Of a DNA stretch of 64,000 nucleotides, positions 1 through 8,019 are shown piece by piece; the first letter of the stretch is position 1; every line of letters starts with the position of its first letter. The DNA lies in assembly GCA_028877275.1 (NCBI GenBank), contig JAPPFP010000014.1, positions 186,001 to 250,000 on the forward strand. The letters are read 5' to 3'. Under the pieces are notes generated by a model, which was not told the DNA's origin, made no database searches, and saw only the letters and a list, made by a program, of their open reading frames with translations. This stretch comes from Acidobacteriota bacterium. Lineage in GTDB: Bacteria; Acidobacteriota; Thermoanaerobaculia; Multivoradales; Multivoraceae. A program made the translations under genes and the position numbers.

Positions 1-386
1 TCAACTACGACCCGAGCCATCTCGGCTACCAGGGCGTCGACTACGTCGATTTCATCCGCCGCTTCAGCGACCGGATCTTCCACGTCCACATCAAGGACGC
101 CTGGTGGTCCGACCAGCCCAAGCCGTGCGGCGTCTTCGGCGGCCACACGAACTTCGGGGACCACCGTCGCTTCTGGGACTTCCGCTCGCCCGGCCGCGGC
201 TCGGTCGACTTCGAGGAGATCATCCGGGCGCTGAACGACATCGGCTACGACGGTCCGCTCTCGGTCGAGTGGGAGGACTCCGGCATGGACCGCGAGCATG
301 GCGCCGCCGAAGCGGCGGAGTTCGTGAGGGCGCTCGACTTCGCCCCATCGGCGATCGCCTTCGACGCCGCCTTCGAAGACAACTGA
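1..386 (+). CDS. Sugar phosphate isomerase/epimerase, C-terminal part (5' truncated by window)
   Basis: The frame is open from base 3 and ends at TGA 384-386, leaving 127 residues of the C-terminus. The sequence has the look of the xylose-isomerase-like TIM-barrel family (sugar phosphate isomerase/epimerase): [10 protein letters not shown], where the His and Asp usually help bind the metal, then a [14 protein letters not shown] segment and a late [10 protein letters not shown] stretch carrying an acidic ligand. Such enzymes interconvert keto and aldo sugars or epimerise them in the cytoplasm. The xylose isomerase gene starts 24 nt downstream on the same strand, so this is probably the upstream member of a pentose-use operon. 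The exact substrate cannot be told from a fragment. Confidence 0.8.
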   Translation, partial: NYDPSHLGYQGVDYVDFIRRFSDRIFHVHIKDAWWSDQPKPCGVFGGHTNFGDHRRFWDFRSPGRGSVDFEEIIRALNDIGYDGPLSVEWEDSGMDREHGAAEAAEFVRALDFAPSAIAFDAAFEDN

Positions 387-410
387 CGGACGCATGAGGC
401 GAGCTTCGAG

Positions 411-1754
411 ATGACGCCCTTCTTCCCCGAGGTCAGCAAGCCGATCCCCTTCCACGGCCCGGCCAGCCGGGAGCCGCTGGCATTCAAGTACTACGACCGC
501 GACCGGAAGGTCGGCAACCGGACGATGGAGCGGCACCTGAAGTTCGCCGTCGCCTACTGGCACACGTTCAAAGGCGGCGGTCAGGACCCGTTCGGGCCGG
601 ATCCGGTGTATGACCGGCCCTGGAACCACGCACCGACGGAGATCGAAGTCGCCGTCCGCACGCTCAACGCGGCGTTCGAGTTCTTCACCAAGCTCGGGGT
701 GCGCTACTACTGCTTCCACGACCGGGACATCGCTCCCGAAGGCCGATCGATCGCGGAGAGCAACGAGTACCTCGAGGAGATCGTCCAACTGGCCAGGATC
801 CGGCAGCGGGAGACCGGCGTCAAGCTGCTCTGGGGCACCGCCAACCTGTTCTCGCACCCGCGTTACACGCACGGCGCGGCGACGAACCCCGACCCGCGCG
901 TGTTCGCGCACGCCGCCACCCAGGTGCGGCGGGCGATCGACGCCACGATCGCACTCGGAGGCACCGGCTACGTGTTCTGGGGCGGCCGCGAGGGCTACAC
1001 CTCGCTGATCAACACGGACATGCGCCGCGAACGCGAGCAGATGGCTGCCTTCCTGCGGCTCGCCGTCGACTACGCGCGTCGCCAGGGCTTCAAGGGGAAG
1101 TTCTTCCTCGAGCCCAAGGCAAAGGAGCCGTCGGTCCACCAGTACGACTTCGACTGCGGCCACTGCCTGAACTTCCTGCGCGAGTTCGACCTGACGGACG
1201 ACTTCCTGCTGAACGTCGAGGCAAACCACGCGACGCTGGCCACCCACTCGTTCGAGCACGAACTGGCGACCGCCGCGGGCGCCGGCATGCTCGGCAGCGT
1301 CGACATCAACCGCGGTCTCGAGGGTGTCGGCTGGGACACGGACAACTTCGCGATGAGCCTGCGCGAGTGCGTTCTGGCGCTGCTCATCATCCGGGGCCAG
1401 GGCGGCCTGCGCTGGGGTGGCCTGAACTTCGACGCCAAGGTGCGGCGAGGCTCCTTCGACACGGTCGACCTGTTCTACGCCCACGTCGCCTCGATGGACG
1501 TCTTCGCCAAGGCGCTGCTGATCGTCGAGCGCATCCGGAAGGACGGCGTGCTCGGTCTCGCCGGCAAGCGGATCCGCCAGCGCTACGCCGGCTACCGCCG
1601 CGGCCTGGGACGCAAGGCGCTCGCCGGCGACACGACCCTCGAGGAACTGGAACAGTGGGCCGGCAGCCTCGGCGAACCGCCCAAGACAAGCGGGCGCCAG
1701 GAAGAACTCGAGAGCATCCTCAACGACTACCTGTACAGCACGCTCATCGAGTGA
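411..1754 (+). CDS. xylA: Xylose isomerase
   Basis: Converts D-xylose to D-xylulose in the cytoplasm using two divalent metals. At 447 residues it has the usual length of class II enzymes. Visible family motifs are AYWHTFKGGGQDPFG near residue 49, CFHDRD with the catalytic His103 and Asp106, YVFWGGREGY, FLEPKAKEP with the metal-binding Glu, and NVEANHATLATHSFEHEL with further ligands. The ATG at 411 gives a natural N-terminus. The stop overlaps the GTG start of the xylulokinase gene (GTGA at 1751-1754), so the two are translationally coupled and form the standard isomerase plus kinase route into the pentose phosphate pathway. Confidence 0.97.
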   Translation: MTPFFPEVSKPIPFHGPASREPLAFKYYDRDRKVGNRTMERHLKFAVAYWHTFKGGGQDPFGPDPVYDRPWNHAPTEIEVAVRTLNAAFEFFTKLGVRYYCFHDRDIAPEGRSIAESNEYLEEIVQLARIRQRETGVKLLWGTANLFSHPRYTHGAATNPDPRVFAHAATQVRRAIDATIALGGTGYVFWGGREGYTSLINTDMRREREQMAAFLRLAVDYARRQGFKGKFFLEPKAKEPSVHQYDFDCGHCLNFLREFDLTDDFLLNVEANHATLATHSFEHELATAAGAGMLGSVDINRGLEGVGWDTDNFAMSLRECVLALLIIRGQGGLRWGGLNFDAKVRRGSFDTVDLFYAHVASMDVFAKALLIVERIRKDGVLGLAGKRIRQRYAGYRRGLGRKALAGDTTLEELEQWAGSLGEPPKTSGRQEELESILNDYLYSTLIE

Positions 1755-3319
1755 GCGACGCCTCCTACCTGGGGATCGATGTAGGCACCCAGAGTCTGAC
1801 CGCGATCCTCGTCGAAGCGTCGCGGTCGGATGGCGACGGTGAGGATCGCGCCGAAGGCATCGTCGGTCGCGCGGGCGTCCACTACGACACGGAACTTCCT
1901 CACTACGGCACCGTCAACGGACAGCTTCCCAACGAGGACCCGGCGATAGGGCGAGTACCGCCGTGCATGTGGCTCGAAGCCCTGGACCTGGCCTTCGAGA
2001 AGCTCGGATCCGGAGCCTGCCGTGAGATCGGCGGCGTGTCCGTATCGGGTCAGCAGCACGGGTCCGTCTACCTGCGACCAGGGGCCGAGGCCGTACTTCA
2101 GTCCCTGGCCCCCAAGCAGAGCCTTGCCGAGCAGGTCGAACCCATCCTGGCCCGTCCCGAAGCGCCGATCTGGACCGACTCCTCGACCACACGGGAATGC
2201 GAGGAAATCCGGCGCGAGCTCGGCGGACCGCACGCGGTCGCGGAACTGACAGGGAGCGACACCTTCGAGCGGTTCACCGGCCCGCAGATCCGCCGGTTCG
2301 CGCGGACCGAGCCCGACGCGTGGGCACGCACGGCCCACGTGTGTCTGGTGAGTTCCTTCGTCACGTCGGTCCTGGCCGGAAGGCTGGCGCCGATCGACTA
2401 TGGCGACGGCTCCGGGATGAACCTGCTCGACATTCGCCGGCTTAACTGGTCGGAGGCCGCGATGGCGGCGACCGCGGCGGGGCTCCGGCGCAGGCTGCCG
2501 CCGACTTGCGCTCCGTGGACCGTGGTCGGACCGATCGCGCCCTACTTCGTCTCACGGTATGGCCTGCCAGCCTCGGCAAAGGTCGTCGCCGGCTCGGGCG
2601 ACAACCCCTGCTCCCTGGTCGGCGTCGGCGTCCGCGAACCGGGCGAAGCTGTCCTGAGTTTGGGCACGAGCGACACGTACTTCGGACTCCTGAGGGAGGT
2701 TACGGTCGACCCGAAGGCGAACGGCCACGTGTTCATCGCCCCGAGCGGGCACCCGATGAGCCTGATCTGCTTCCGCAACGGCTCGCTCGCCCGCGAGGCG
2801 GTGCGGGACCGGTACGGACTGGACTGGCCGGGCTTCGACGCCGCCCTGCGGGCAACGCCACCGGGCAACCACGGCATGATGATGCTGCCCTGGTTCGAAC
2901 CCGAGATCGTGCCGCGAGTAGCGACTCCCCATGTCCACCGGCTTGGCGGACTACGCGACGCGCCGGAGCAGGCCGCCCGGAACTGCCGGGCGGTGGTCGA
3001 GGGCCAGTTCCTGTCGATGCGGCTCAACTCCGAGTGGATGGCGACCCGGCCAGAGCGACTCGTCGCCACTGGCGGAGGCGCGCAGAACCGCGAAGTCCTG
3101 CAGATCGCCGCCGATGTTCTCGCCTGCCGCGTCGAGAGCCTCGAGGTAACGGACGGCGCCGCGCTCGGCGCCGCCCTTCGCGCCACTGGCCGCCGGATGT
3201 CGCCTCTGCCACCCGTCGGCGACGCCGGGCCTTCCGCCGAACCAAGGCCGGAAGCGACGGCGATCTATGACGCGATGCTGCCTCGGTATGCCGAAGCCCA
3301 GCGGCTCGCCGCGGGCTGA
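1751..3319 (+). CDS. xylB: Xylulokinase (FGGY carbohydrate kinase)
   Basis: Phosphorylates D-xylulose to xylulose 5-phosphate with ATP. The 522-residue product begins at a GTG whose last bases overlap the xylA stop (GTGA). The frame stays open far upstream inside xylA, but GIDVGTQSLTAILVE, the first phosphate-binding strand of the FGGY fold, lies 7 residues after this GTG, which fixes the start. Later motifs are SGDNPCSLVGVG, LSLGTSDTYFG (second phosphate loop) and ATGGGAQNREVLQIAADV near the C-terminus, the adenosine-binding signature of FGGY kinases. Specificity for xylulose is inferred mainly from the direct coupling to xylA. The gene ends 5 nt before the end of a convergent gene, with no obvious terminator between them. 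Confidence 0.95.
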   Translation: MSDASYLGIDVGTQSLTAILVEASRSDGDGEDRAEGIVGRAGVHYDTELPHYGTVNGQLPNEDPAIGRVPPCMWLEALDLAFEKLGSGACREIGGVSVSGQQHGSVYLRPGAEAVLQSLAPKQSLAEQVEPILARPEAPIWTDSSTTRECEEIRRELGGPHAVAELTGSDTFERFTGPQIRRFARTEPDAWARTAHVCLVSSFVTSVLAGRLAPIDYGDGSGMNLLDIRRLNWSEAAMAATAAGLRRRLPPTCAPWTVVGPIAPYFVSRYGLPASAKVVAGSGDNPCSLVGVGVREPGEAVLSLGTSDTYFGLLREVTVDPKANGHVFIAPSGHPMSLICFRNGSLAREAVRDRYGLDWPGFDAALRATPPGNHGMMMLPWFEPEIVPRVATPHVHRLGGLRDAPEQAARNCRAVVEGQFLSMRLNSEWMATRPERLVATGGGAQNREVLQIAADVLACRVESLEVTDGAALGAALRATGRRMSPLPPVGDAGPSAEPRPEATAIYDAMLPRYAEAQRLAAG

Positions 3320-3324
3320 TCCGG

Positions 3325-4254
3325 TTACTCGAGCGCTCCGTAGAGCTCCCTGAGCTTGGACCGTACCCGTTCGCCGTTCTCGGGCCCCAGCCGCAAGAGC
3401 AGCTTCTGAGCCGGGTTCAGGCCCTCGAGCGCTGGATCGACGTACTCGAAGCTGATGACGCGCAGACGGAGTTCGGGCGGGGATTCCGGCATTGGAGTCG
3501 AGAGGATCTTGGTCACGGCGAGTTCGAGGGTGTCGCCGAACTCGTCCGGGTAGCCGAGTTCGTCGTGCGCCCGCTCGAACAGCGGCTCCAGCCGTTCGTA
3601 GGCTCTGGCCGCCCCGGCAACGTCGACCGAGTCGAACACCTCCACCGCCAGGTCATACCGGCGGTAGCTCGTCTCCGCCGGATAGAAGCGCTGTCCGCGC
3701 CGGACGACGCTGAAGCCGTCCTCCGGCCGCAACGGCTCGAAGCTGCTCTGGGGCGGCTCGTCGTAGGCAACGGCGCCTACCGAGCGCACGAAGCTGATGG
3801 CCAGCTCCTCGGGCGCGAGCCACGCGACCCACTCCGCGTGCCGGGACAGTCCGCCGACCACCTCCCGGACCAGGGAGTCGCTCCCGAGCAGGTCCGGCGG
3901 AGGCTCGGCCGCCGGAGCAGCCGGTTCGGCGGGCGGTTCGGAGTCCGCCGGCGACTCGGGCGCCGCCCCATCCACGATCGCGGCCGGGGCCTCCACCGCG
4001 CCTTCGCCGTCCGCGCCAGCCCCGCGGCTCGTGTACCACCACCAAAGGACGACACCGGCGCCGACCACGATCAACGCCGCGATGACGATGACCGCTATCG
4101 TGCCGGAGCGTTCCGCGGGCTCGTCTTCGGGAGGGACACTCTCCTCGCCGCTCAGGTCCAGCGGCAGATCGAAGCGCGGGCCCCCAACGTCCGGTTCCCG
4201 CTCCTCCGGCAACCTCTCCTCAGGCCGGTCCCCGCCCGTGGGCTTGTCGTCCAT
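3325..4254 (-). CDS. DUF3014 domain membrane protein
   Basis: A 309-residue protein with an acidic, proline-rich N-terminal tail (1-50), one transmembrane helix at about 51-73 (GTIAVIVIAALIVVGAGVV, then WWWY), a low-complexity Ala/Pro/Glu linker, and a C-terminal domain from about residue 120 that reads as DUF3014: DSLVREVVGGLSRHAEWVAWLA, then SYRRYDLAVEVFDSVD and LEPLFERAHDELGYP. The bulk of the protein is probably periplasmic with the tail in the cytoplasm. The domain has no established function, so none is given. A TACACT box six bases before the ATG suggests a leaderless message. It follows the VWA gene on the same strand after a 73-nt gap. Confidence 0.85.
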   Translation of the reverse strand: MDDKPTGGDRPEERLPEEREPDVGGPRFDLPLDLSGEESVPPEDEPAERSGTIAVIVIAALIVVGAGVVLWWWYTSRGAGADGEGAVEAPAAIVDGAAPESPADSEPPAEPAAPAAEPPPDLLGSDSLVREVVGGLSRHAEWVAWLAPEELAISFVRSVGAVAYDEPPQSSFEPLRPEDGFSVVRRGQRFYPAETSYRRYDLAVEVFDSVDVAGAARAYERLEPLFERAHDELGYPDEFGDTLELAVTKILSTPMPESPPELRLRVISFEYVDPALEGLNPAQKLLLRLGPENGERVRSKLRELYGALE

Positions 4255-4260
4255 TGGGAC

Positions 4261-4288
4261 AGTGTAACCCCTCGGATCCGCCCGTCAT
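4261..4288 (-). promoter_or_regulatory. Predicted promoter of the DUF3014 gene, likely leaderless
   Basis: On the minus strand a TACACT -10 box (4266-4261) is preceded by ATGACG (4288-4283, 4 of 6 matches to TTGACA) with a 16-nt spacer. Only six bases separate the -10 box from the ATG, so a start site at the usual distance would coincide with the A of the start codon. No Shine-Dalgarno sequence is present. This is a by-eye promoter call. Confidence 0.4.
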
Positions 4289-4327
4289 TCCGGCAACACG
4301 GCGCCGCGGGCGCCGATGTCGCCCGCG

Positions 4328-5521
4328 TCAGGCGGCGAGCGCGCGATTCGGCCGGATGCCCCGCAGCACGTCGATGCCCTCGGTCAGACCGTCGATCGTC
4401 AGTTCGAACATCGGGAAGACCTGCCGGATCAGGTGAATGGTCGGCGCGTTCCAGATGCGGCGCGGTTCGGGGTTGAGCCAGATCGAGTTCGGGCAGCGGT
4501 CGCGGAACTTGCGGAGCCAGTCGAGGCCGGTGACCTGGTTCGTGTGGTAGTAGTCGATCGCTCCGCCGGTGTGGGTCAACTCGTACGGGCTCATCCAGGC
4601 GTCCCCGACCAGGCACACGGACCACGTGTGGTCCAGGCGCTTCAGGATCTGGGACGTCGCCTCGCCCTTCCAGCGGCTGATGTCCGTGTACAGGTTCTCG
4701 TACACGCAGTTGTGGAAGAACTTGAACTCGAACTTCTTGAAGTGGTTCGCCTTGTGCGCGGCGGAGAACAGCCTCTCGCAGAGCAGCGTGTGCGGGTCCA
4801 TCGAACCGCCGACGTCGATCAGCAGCAACAGCTTGATCCGGTTGCGCTTGGGCGGTCGGAACACGAGGTCGATCTCGCCCGCGTTGCGGGCGCTGCTGTC
4901 GATCGTCTCGTCGATGTCCAGTTCCTCCGGTCCCTCGTCCTTGTCCAGCTTGCGGAGCCGGCGCAGCGCCAGCCCGATCTGGCGGGTATCCAGGATGCGG
5001 TCCGAGCGCAGGTTGCGGAAGCGCCGATCCGTCGCGACCTGAACGGCCGAACGGCCTCCCCCCGAACCACCGATCCGAACCCCCGTCGGATGCTCGCCGC
5101 CGTGGCCGAAGGGCGACATGCCGCCCGTCCCGATCCAGCGGTTGCCGCCGTCGTGACGCTCCTTCTGCTCGTCGAGCAGCTCCTTGAAGCGCTCGCGCAG
5201 TTCGTCCAGGTCAAGCGCCTCGAGCTTCGCGCGCTCCTCGTCGGTCAGTTCGCGCGGCAGTTCCGGCTTGGACAGCCACTCGAGCAGCTCATCGCTGATG
5301 TCGAAGTGGTTCTCGACGCCCATGAAGAACGAGGCGAAGGCACGGTCGTAGTTGTCGAAGTCCGCCTCCCGCTTGACCATCAGGCAGCGGGCGAGGTTGT
5401 AGAAGACGTGCAGATCCGCCCGGCTGTGGCCAATCGCCAGCGCCTTCATCAGGGAAAGCCATTCCGTGATCGTCACCTTCAGGCCGTAGCCCCTCAAGTG
5501 GTAGAAGAAGTCGACGAACAT
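4328..5521 (-). CDS. VWA domain-containing CoxE-like protein
   Basis: A 397-residue cytoplasmic protein of the CoxE/YehP-like von Willebrand A family that partners with MoxR AAA+ ATPases. The N-terminal half (VDFFYHLRGYGLKVTITEWLSLMKAL) is typical of these proteins. The C-terminal VWA domain starts at about residue 225 with LLLLIDVGGSMDPH, a metal-ion-dependent adhesion motif of the D-x-G/S-x-S type in which the second position is Gly. A glycine-rich linker (GTGGMSPFGHGGEHP) joins the halves. The MoxR gene lies 15 nt upstream on the same strand, the usual operon pairing for ATPase-driven maturation or metal insertion into a client complex. The client is not identifiable here, since no dehydrogenase subunits are nearby. 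Confidence 0.9.
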   Translation of the reverse strand: MFVDFFYHLRGYGLKVTITEWLSLMKALAIGHSRADLHVFYNLARCLMVKREADFDNYDRAFASFFMGVENHFDISDELLEWLSKPELPRELTDEERAKLEALDLDELRERFKELLDEQKERHDGGNRWIGTGGMSPFGHGGEHPTGVRIGGSGGGRSAVQVATDRRFRNLRSDRILDTRQIGLALRRLRKLDKDEGPEELDIDETIDSSARNAGEIDLVFRPPKRNRIKLLLLIDVGGSMDPHTLLCERLFSAAHKANHFKKFEFKFFHNCVYENLYTDISRWKGEATSQILKRLDHTWSVCLVGDAWMSPYELTHTGGAIDYYHTNQVTGLDWLRKFRDRCPNSIWLNPEPRRIWNAPTIHLIRQVFPMFELTIDGLTEGIDVLRGIRPNRALAA

Positions 5522-5536
5522 CGGTTCGGTCCGGGA

Positions 5537-6367
5537 TCAGTTGACGCGGCCGCGGCGATGAGCGGCCATGACCGCTTCCAGGTCGTTCTCCCGCTTCATC
5601 AGGACTCCCAGGAAGGGTAGCTCACTCTCGATCGACTCCGTGCTCACGCCGCCGCGGCGCAGCGCGGCGATCCAGTCGATCAACTCGCTGGTCGACGGCT
5701 TCTTGCGCAGCTCCGGCAGGTCGCGGAGCCAGTAGAACCGCAGCAGCACCTGCCGCAGCAGCTCGTCCTCGACGTCCGGATGGTGGACGCGGATGATGTC
5801 CTCCATCTCCGCCTTGTCCGGGAAGGCGATGTAGTGGAACACGCAGCGGCGCAGGAAGGCGTCCGGCAGCTCCTTCTCGTTGTTCGACGTGATGACCACG
5901 ATCGGCCGGAACCTGGCGGCGTGCTGCTGGCCGGTCTCGTGAACGAAGAAGCTCATCCGGTCCAGCTCGTGCAGCAGGTCGTTCGGGAACTCCATGTCCG
6001 CTTTGTCGATCTCGTCGATCAGCAGAACCACCCGCTGGTCCTTCAGGAAGGACTCGCCGAGGGGCCCGTACTTGATGTACTGCGAGATGTCCGTGATGTC
6101 CCGGTCGCCGAACCGGGCGTCGTTCAGACGCTGCACCGTGTCGTACACGTAGAGGCCTTCCTGGGCCTTGCTGGTCGACTTGATGTTCCAGGTCAGGAGC
6201 TCCATGACCAGGTTCTCGGCGATCGCCTCGGCGAGCACGGTCTTGCCGGTGCCGGGCTCGCCCCGCACGAGAAGCGGCTTCTCGAGGGCCGAGGCGACAT
6301 TCACCGAGTCCCTCAGTTCGGGCGATGCAAGGTAGGTGTCGGTCCCGGTGAACGCGTGAAAAGACAT
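5537..6367 (-). CDS. MoxR-family AAA+ ATPase
   Basis: A 276-residue single-domain AAA+ ATPase. Walker A is GEPGTGKTVLAEAIAE near residue 37, Walker B is VVLLIDEIDKAD, sensor 1 sits in VVITSNNEKELPDAFLRRC, and the arginine finger is in the LRRC segment. MoxR ATPases act as chaperones that remodel or load metal centres in partner complexes together with VWA proteins, and the VWA partner follows directly. The ATG at 6367 has a GAGGG ribosome site. Upstream, a perfect ACCGACCGGTCGGT palindrome sits just behind a TACACT box on this strand, so this operon may be under a TetR-type repressor. Confidence 0.93.
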   Translation of the reverse strand: MSFHAFTGTDTYLASPELRDSVNVASALEKPLLVRGEPGTGKTVLAEAIAENLVMELLTWNIKSTSKAQEGLYVYDTVQRLNDARFGDRDITDISQYIKYGPLGESFLKDQRVVLLIDEIDKADMEFPNDLLHELDRMSFFVHETGQQHAARFRPIVVITSNNEKELPDAFLRRCVFHYIAFPDKAEMEDIIRVHHPDVEDELLRQVLLRFYWLRDLPELRKKPSTSELIDWIAALRRGGVSTESIESELPFLGVLMKRENDLEAVMAAHRRGRVN

Positions 6368-6451
6368 GCTGCCCTCTATCCTCCGGCGTGGCCGGCGTTA
6401 TCCAGCTTCATTGCAGGCACAGTTCGCTATTGGCGGGGGCCAGTGTAACAG

Positions 6452-6465
6452 ACCGACCGGTCGGT
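6452..6465. promoter_or_regulatory. Perfect 14-bp palindrome, TetR-type operator candidate
   Basis: ACCGACC/GGTCGGT is a perfect palindrome in the 150-nt divergent region between the MoxR and Sir2 genes. On the minus strand it lies immediately upstream of a TACACT -10-like box (6447-6442), where a bound repressor would block RNA polymerase. GACCGACCGGTCGGTC-type palindromes are typical operators of TetR/AcrR regulators. No such regulator is encoded in the window. Confidence 0.45.
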
Positions 6466-6517
6466 AGAGGCCTGCCCATAGACTCGTTCAGGCCGGCCAA
6501 AGAACCTGGAGACACGA

Positions 6518-7291
6518 ATGAACCAAGCACAGGATCTCGAACGCCTGATCGAGGAAGCGTCCCGGATCGTCGCCTTCACGGGCGCGGGAATCAGCACGGA
6601 ATCCGGCATCCCCGACTTCCGGAGCCCTGGCGGGATCTGGACGAAGTACCGGCCGATCGACTTCAGCGAGTTCATGGCCTCGGAAGACGCGCGGCGCGAG
6701 TCCTGGCGGCGCAAGATCGGCAGCGACCGCACGATCGGCCAGGCGAAACCCAACCGCGGCCATCTGGCCCTGGCCGAACTCCGGCGCCTGGGGAAGCTCC
6801 TCGCCGTGATCACGCAGAACGTGGACGGCCTGCACCAGCAGTCGGGCATTCCCGACGACGACGTGATTGAACTTCACGGCAACGCGACCTACGCGACGTG
6901 CCTCGAGTGCCGGCAGCGCTACGAGCTGGAGCCCATCGTCGCCGCCTTCAGGGATCGGGAGGAGTTGCCCGTCTGCAAGCGGCAGCATCTGACCGGCGAT
7001 GCCTGTGGCGGCATCATCAAGACGGCCACGATCTCCTTCGGCCAGGCGATGCCCGAAGAGGCGATGCGGCGGGCCCACCAGGCAACCCTGGCCGCCGATC
7101 TCTTCCTCGCCATCGGCAGCTCCCTCGTCGTCTATCCGGCGGCCGGCTTCCCCGCGCTGGCAAAGCAGGCCGGCGCCAGGCTCGTCATCCTGAATCGCGA
7201 AGCCACCGACCTCGACGGCATCGCCGACCTCGTCCTCCACGCCGAGATCGGCCCGACGCTCGGCGCCGTCACCGGCGCCACTATCTCATAG
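6518..7291 (+). CDS. Sir2-family NAD-dependent protein deacylase (sirtuin)
   Basis: A 257-residue sirtuin that removes acyl groups from lysines using NAD. The NAD-binding motifs FTGAGISTESGIPDFRSPGG (20-39) and TQNVDGLH (99-106) are intact, and the catalytic His is H120 in IELHGNAT. A structural zinc site is present with C128/C131 and C153/C163. The second pair is spaced by nine residues rather than the usual short C-x2-C, as in several bacterial sirtuins with an insertion. The ATG at 6518 is preceded by GGAGA. The gene is divergent from the MoxR operon and shares its control region, including the 14-bp palindrome. Whether it acts as deacetylase or desuccinylase cannot be decided; the Tyr/Arg pair of Sirt5-like enzymes was not identified. 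Confidence 0.95.
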   Translation: MNQAQDLERLIEEASRIVAFTGAGISTESGIPDFRSPGGIWTKYRPIDFSEFMASEDARRESWRRKIGSDRTIGQAKPNRGHLALAELRRLGKLLAVITQNVDGLHQQSGIPDDDVIELHGNATYATCLECRQRYELEPIVAAFRDREELPVCKRQHLTGDACGGIIKTATISFGQAMPEEAMRRAHQATLAADLFLAIGSSLVVYPAAGFPALAKQAGARLVILNREATDLDGIADLVLHAEIGPTLGAVTGATIS

Positions 7292-7307
7292 TCTTTTCAT
7301 CAGGTCC

Positions 7308-7336
7308 TTGACATCTGCGTATTGTCGGCTCATACT
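7308..7336 (+). promoter_or_regulatory. Sigma70-type promoter of the hsp20 gene
   Basis: A perfect TTGACA -35 box (7308-7313) is followed by a 17-nt spacer and CATACT (7331-7336; 4 of 6 matches to TATAAT). This gives a 5' UTR of about 65-70 nt and then a strong AAGGAGGG ribosome site (7396-7403), 8 nt before the ATG. No CIRCE inverted repeat was seen. Confidence 0.65.
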
Positions 7337-7411
7337 TCGGGTCATCGGCGGCAGGAACCCTCAACCCTTACGCCGAGTTGAACGAAATCAACCTCAAGGA
7401 GGGACAACACC

Positions 7412-7879
7412 ATGACCCGTAGCCTGATCCGTCACACTCCGTTTCACCGTCCCCTGATCGGGGCCTTCGAGCCGCTCTTCGGCAAGGCGATGCTCGACGA
7501 CTTCTTCTCGCCCGTCCTGAGCCGCGTGGCCGGACACGACGGTGGCGAAACCGCCGCCATGACCTGGTGGCCCGCCGCGGACCTCACCCAGACCGACGAG
7601 GCCTACACGCTCGCGGTCGATCTGCCCGGTCTGACCAAGGCCGACATCGACCTCACGGTGGAGGACCACACCCTCACGCTGTCGGGTGAGCGTCAGGCCC
7701 GCCACGAGGGCGCGACGGCCGACCGCGTCGAGCGCGTCTACGGTCGGTTCGCACGGCGCTTCACCCTGCCGAACGACGTCGACGTCACGGCGGTGAGCGC
7801 CGAGTTCGAGCATGGGGTGCTGAACATCACCATCCCCAAGGCCGAGGAGGCCAAGGCGAGGAAGATCGACATCGCCTGA
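7412..7879 (+). CDS. Small heat shock protein, Hsp20/alpha-crystallin family
   Basis: A 155-residue ATP-independent holdase that binds unfolding proteins in the cytoplasm. The alpha-crystallin domain runs from about residue 48 (WWPAADLTQTDEAYTLAVDL) through LTVEDHTLTLSGER to FTLPNDVDVTAVSAEFEHGVL. The C-terminal extension carries the I-x-I-type anchor ITIPKAEEAKARKI, used for oligomer assembly. The N-terminus is short, as is usual for class A bacterial members. Transcription is probably from the TTGACA promoter at 7308, and a rho-independent terminator follows 27 nt after the stop, so this is a single-gene unit. Confidence 0.95.
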   Translation: MTRSLIRHTPFHRPLIGAFEPLFGKAMLDDFFSPVLSRVAGHDGGETAAMTWWPAADLTQTDEAYTLAVDLPGLTKADIDLTVEDHTLTLSGERQARHEGATADRVERVYGRFARRFTLPNDVDVTAVSAEFEHGVLNITIPKAEEAKARKIDIA

Positions 7880-7905
7880 CCCGGTCTCCCTGACTCGGAC
7901 CACCC

Positions 7906-7933
7906 AAGGGCCCTGCCTCGGCGGGGCCCTTTT
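7906..7933 (+). terminator. Rho-independent terminator after hsp20
   Basis: AAGGGCCC (7906-7913) pairs with GGGCCCTT (7924-7931), and the stem can extend through a wobble pair toward a small central loop. It ends in a TTTT run (7930-7933), with further T-rich sequence to 7939. Position and structure fit termination of the hsp20 message just before the next promoter. Confidence 0.85.
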
Positions 7934-7947
7934 CTGTTTCCCGTCAG

Positions 7948-7956
7948 TGCTACAAT
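7948..7956 (+). promoter_or_regulatory. Extended -10 promoter for the S1-repeat operon
   Basis: TGC-TACAAT (7948-7956) is an extended -10 element with five of six matches to TATAAT. There is no good -35, which is common for extended -10 promoters. It lies directly behind the hsp20 terminator and about 60 nt before the ATG of the S1-repeat gene. Confidence 0.5.
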
Positions 7957-8019
7957 GCGCCTTCGGCCAGCCCACGCCGAACCCGCGCCCCGAGGCCGCG
8001 GTCCTTCCTCCTCCTCACC

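Noticed and set aside
1367..1750. N-terminal extension of xylulokinase inside xylA
   Set aside because: The extension is a frame-shifted copy of xylA sequence; the FGGY fold starts just after GTG 1751.
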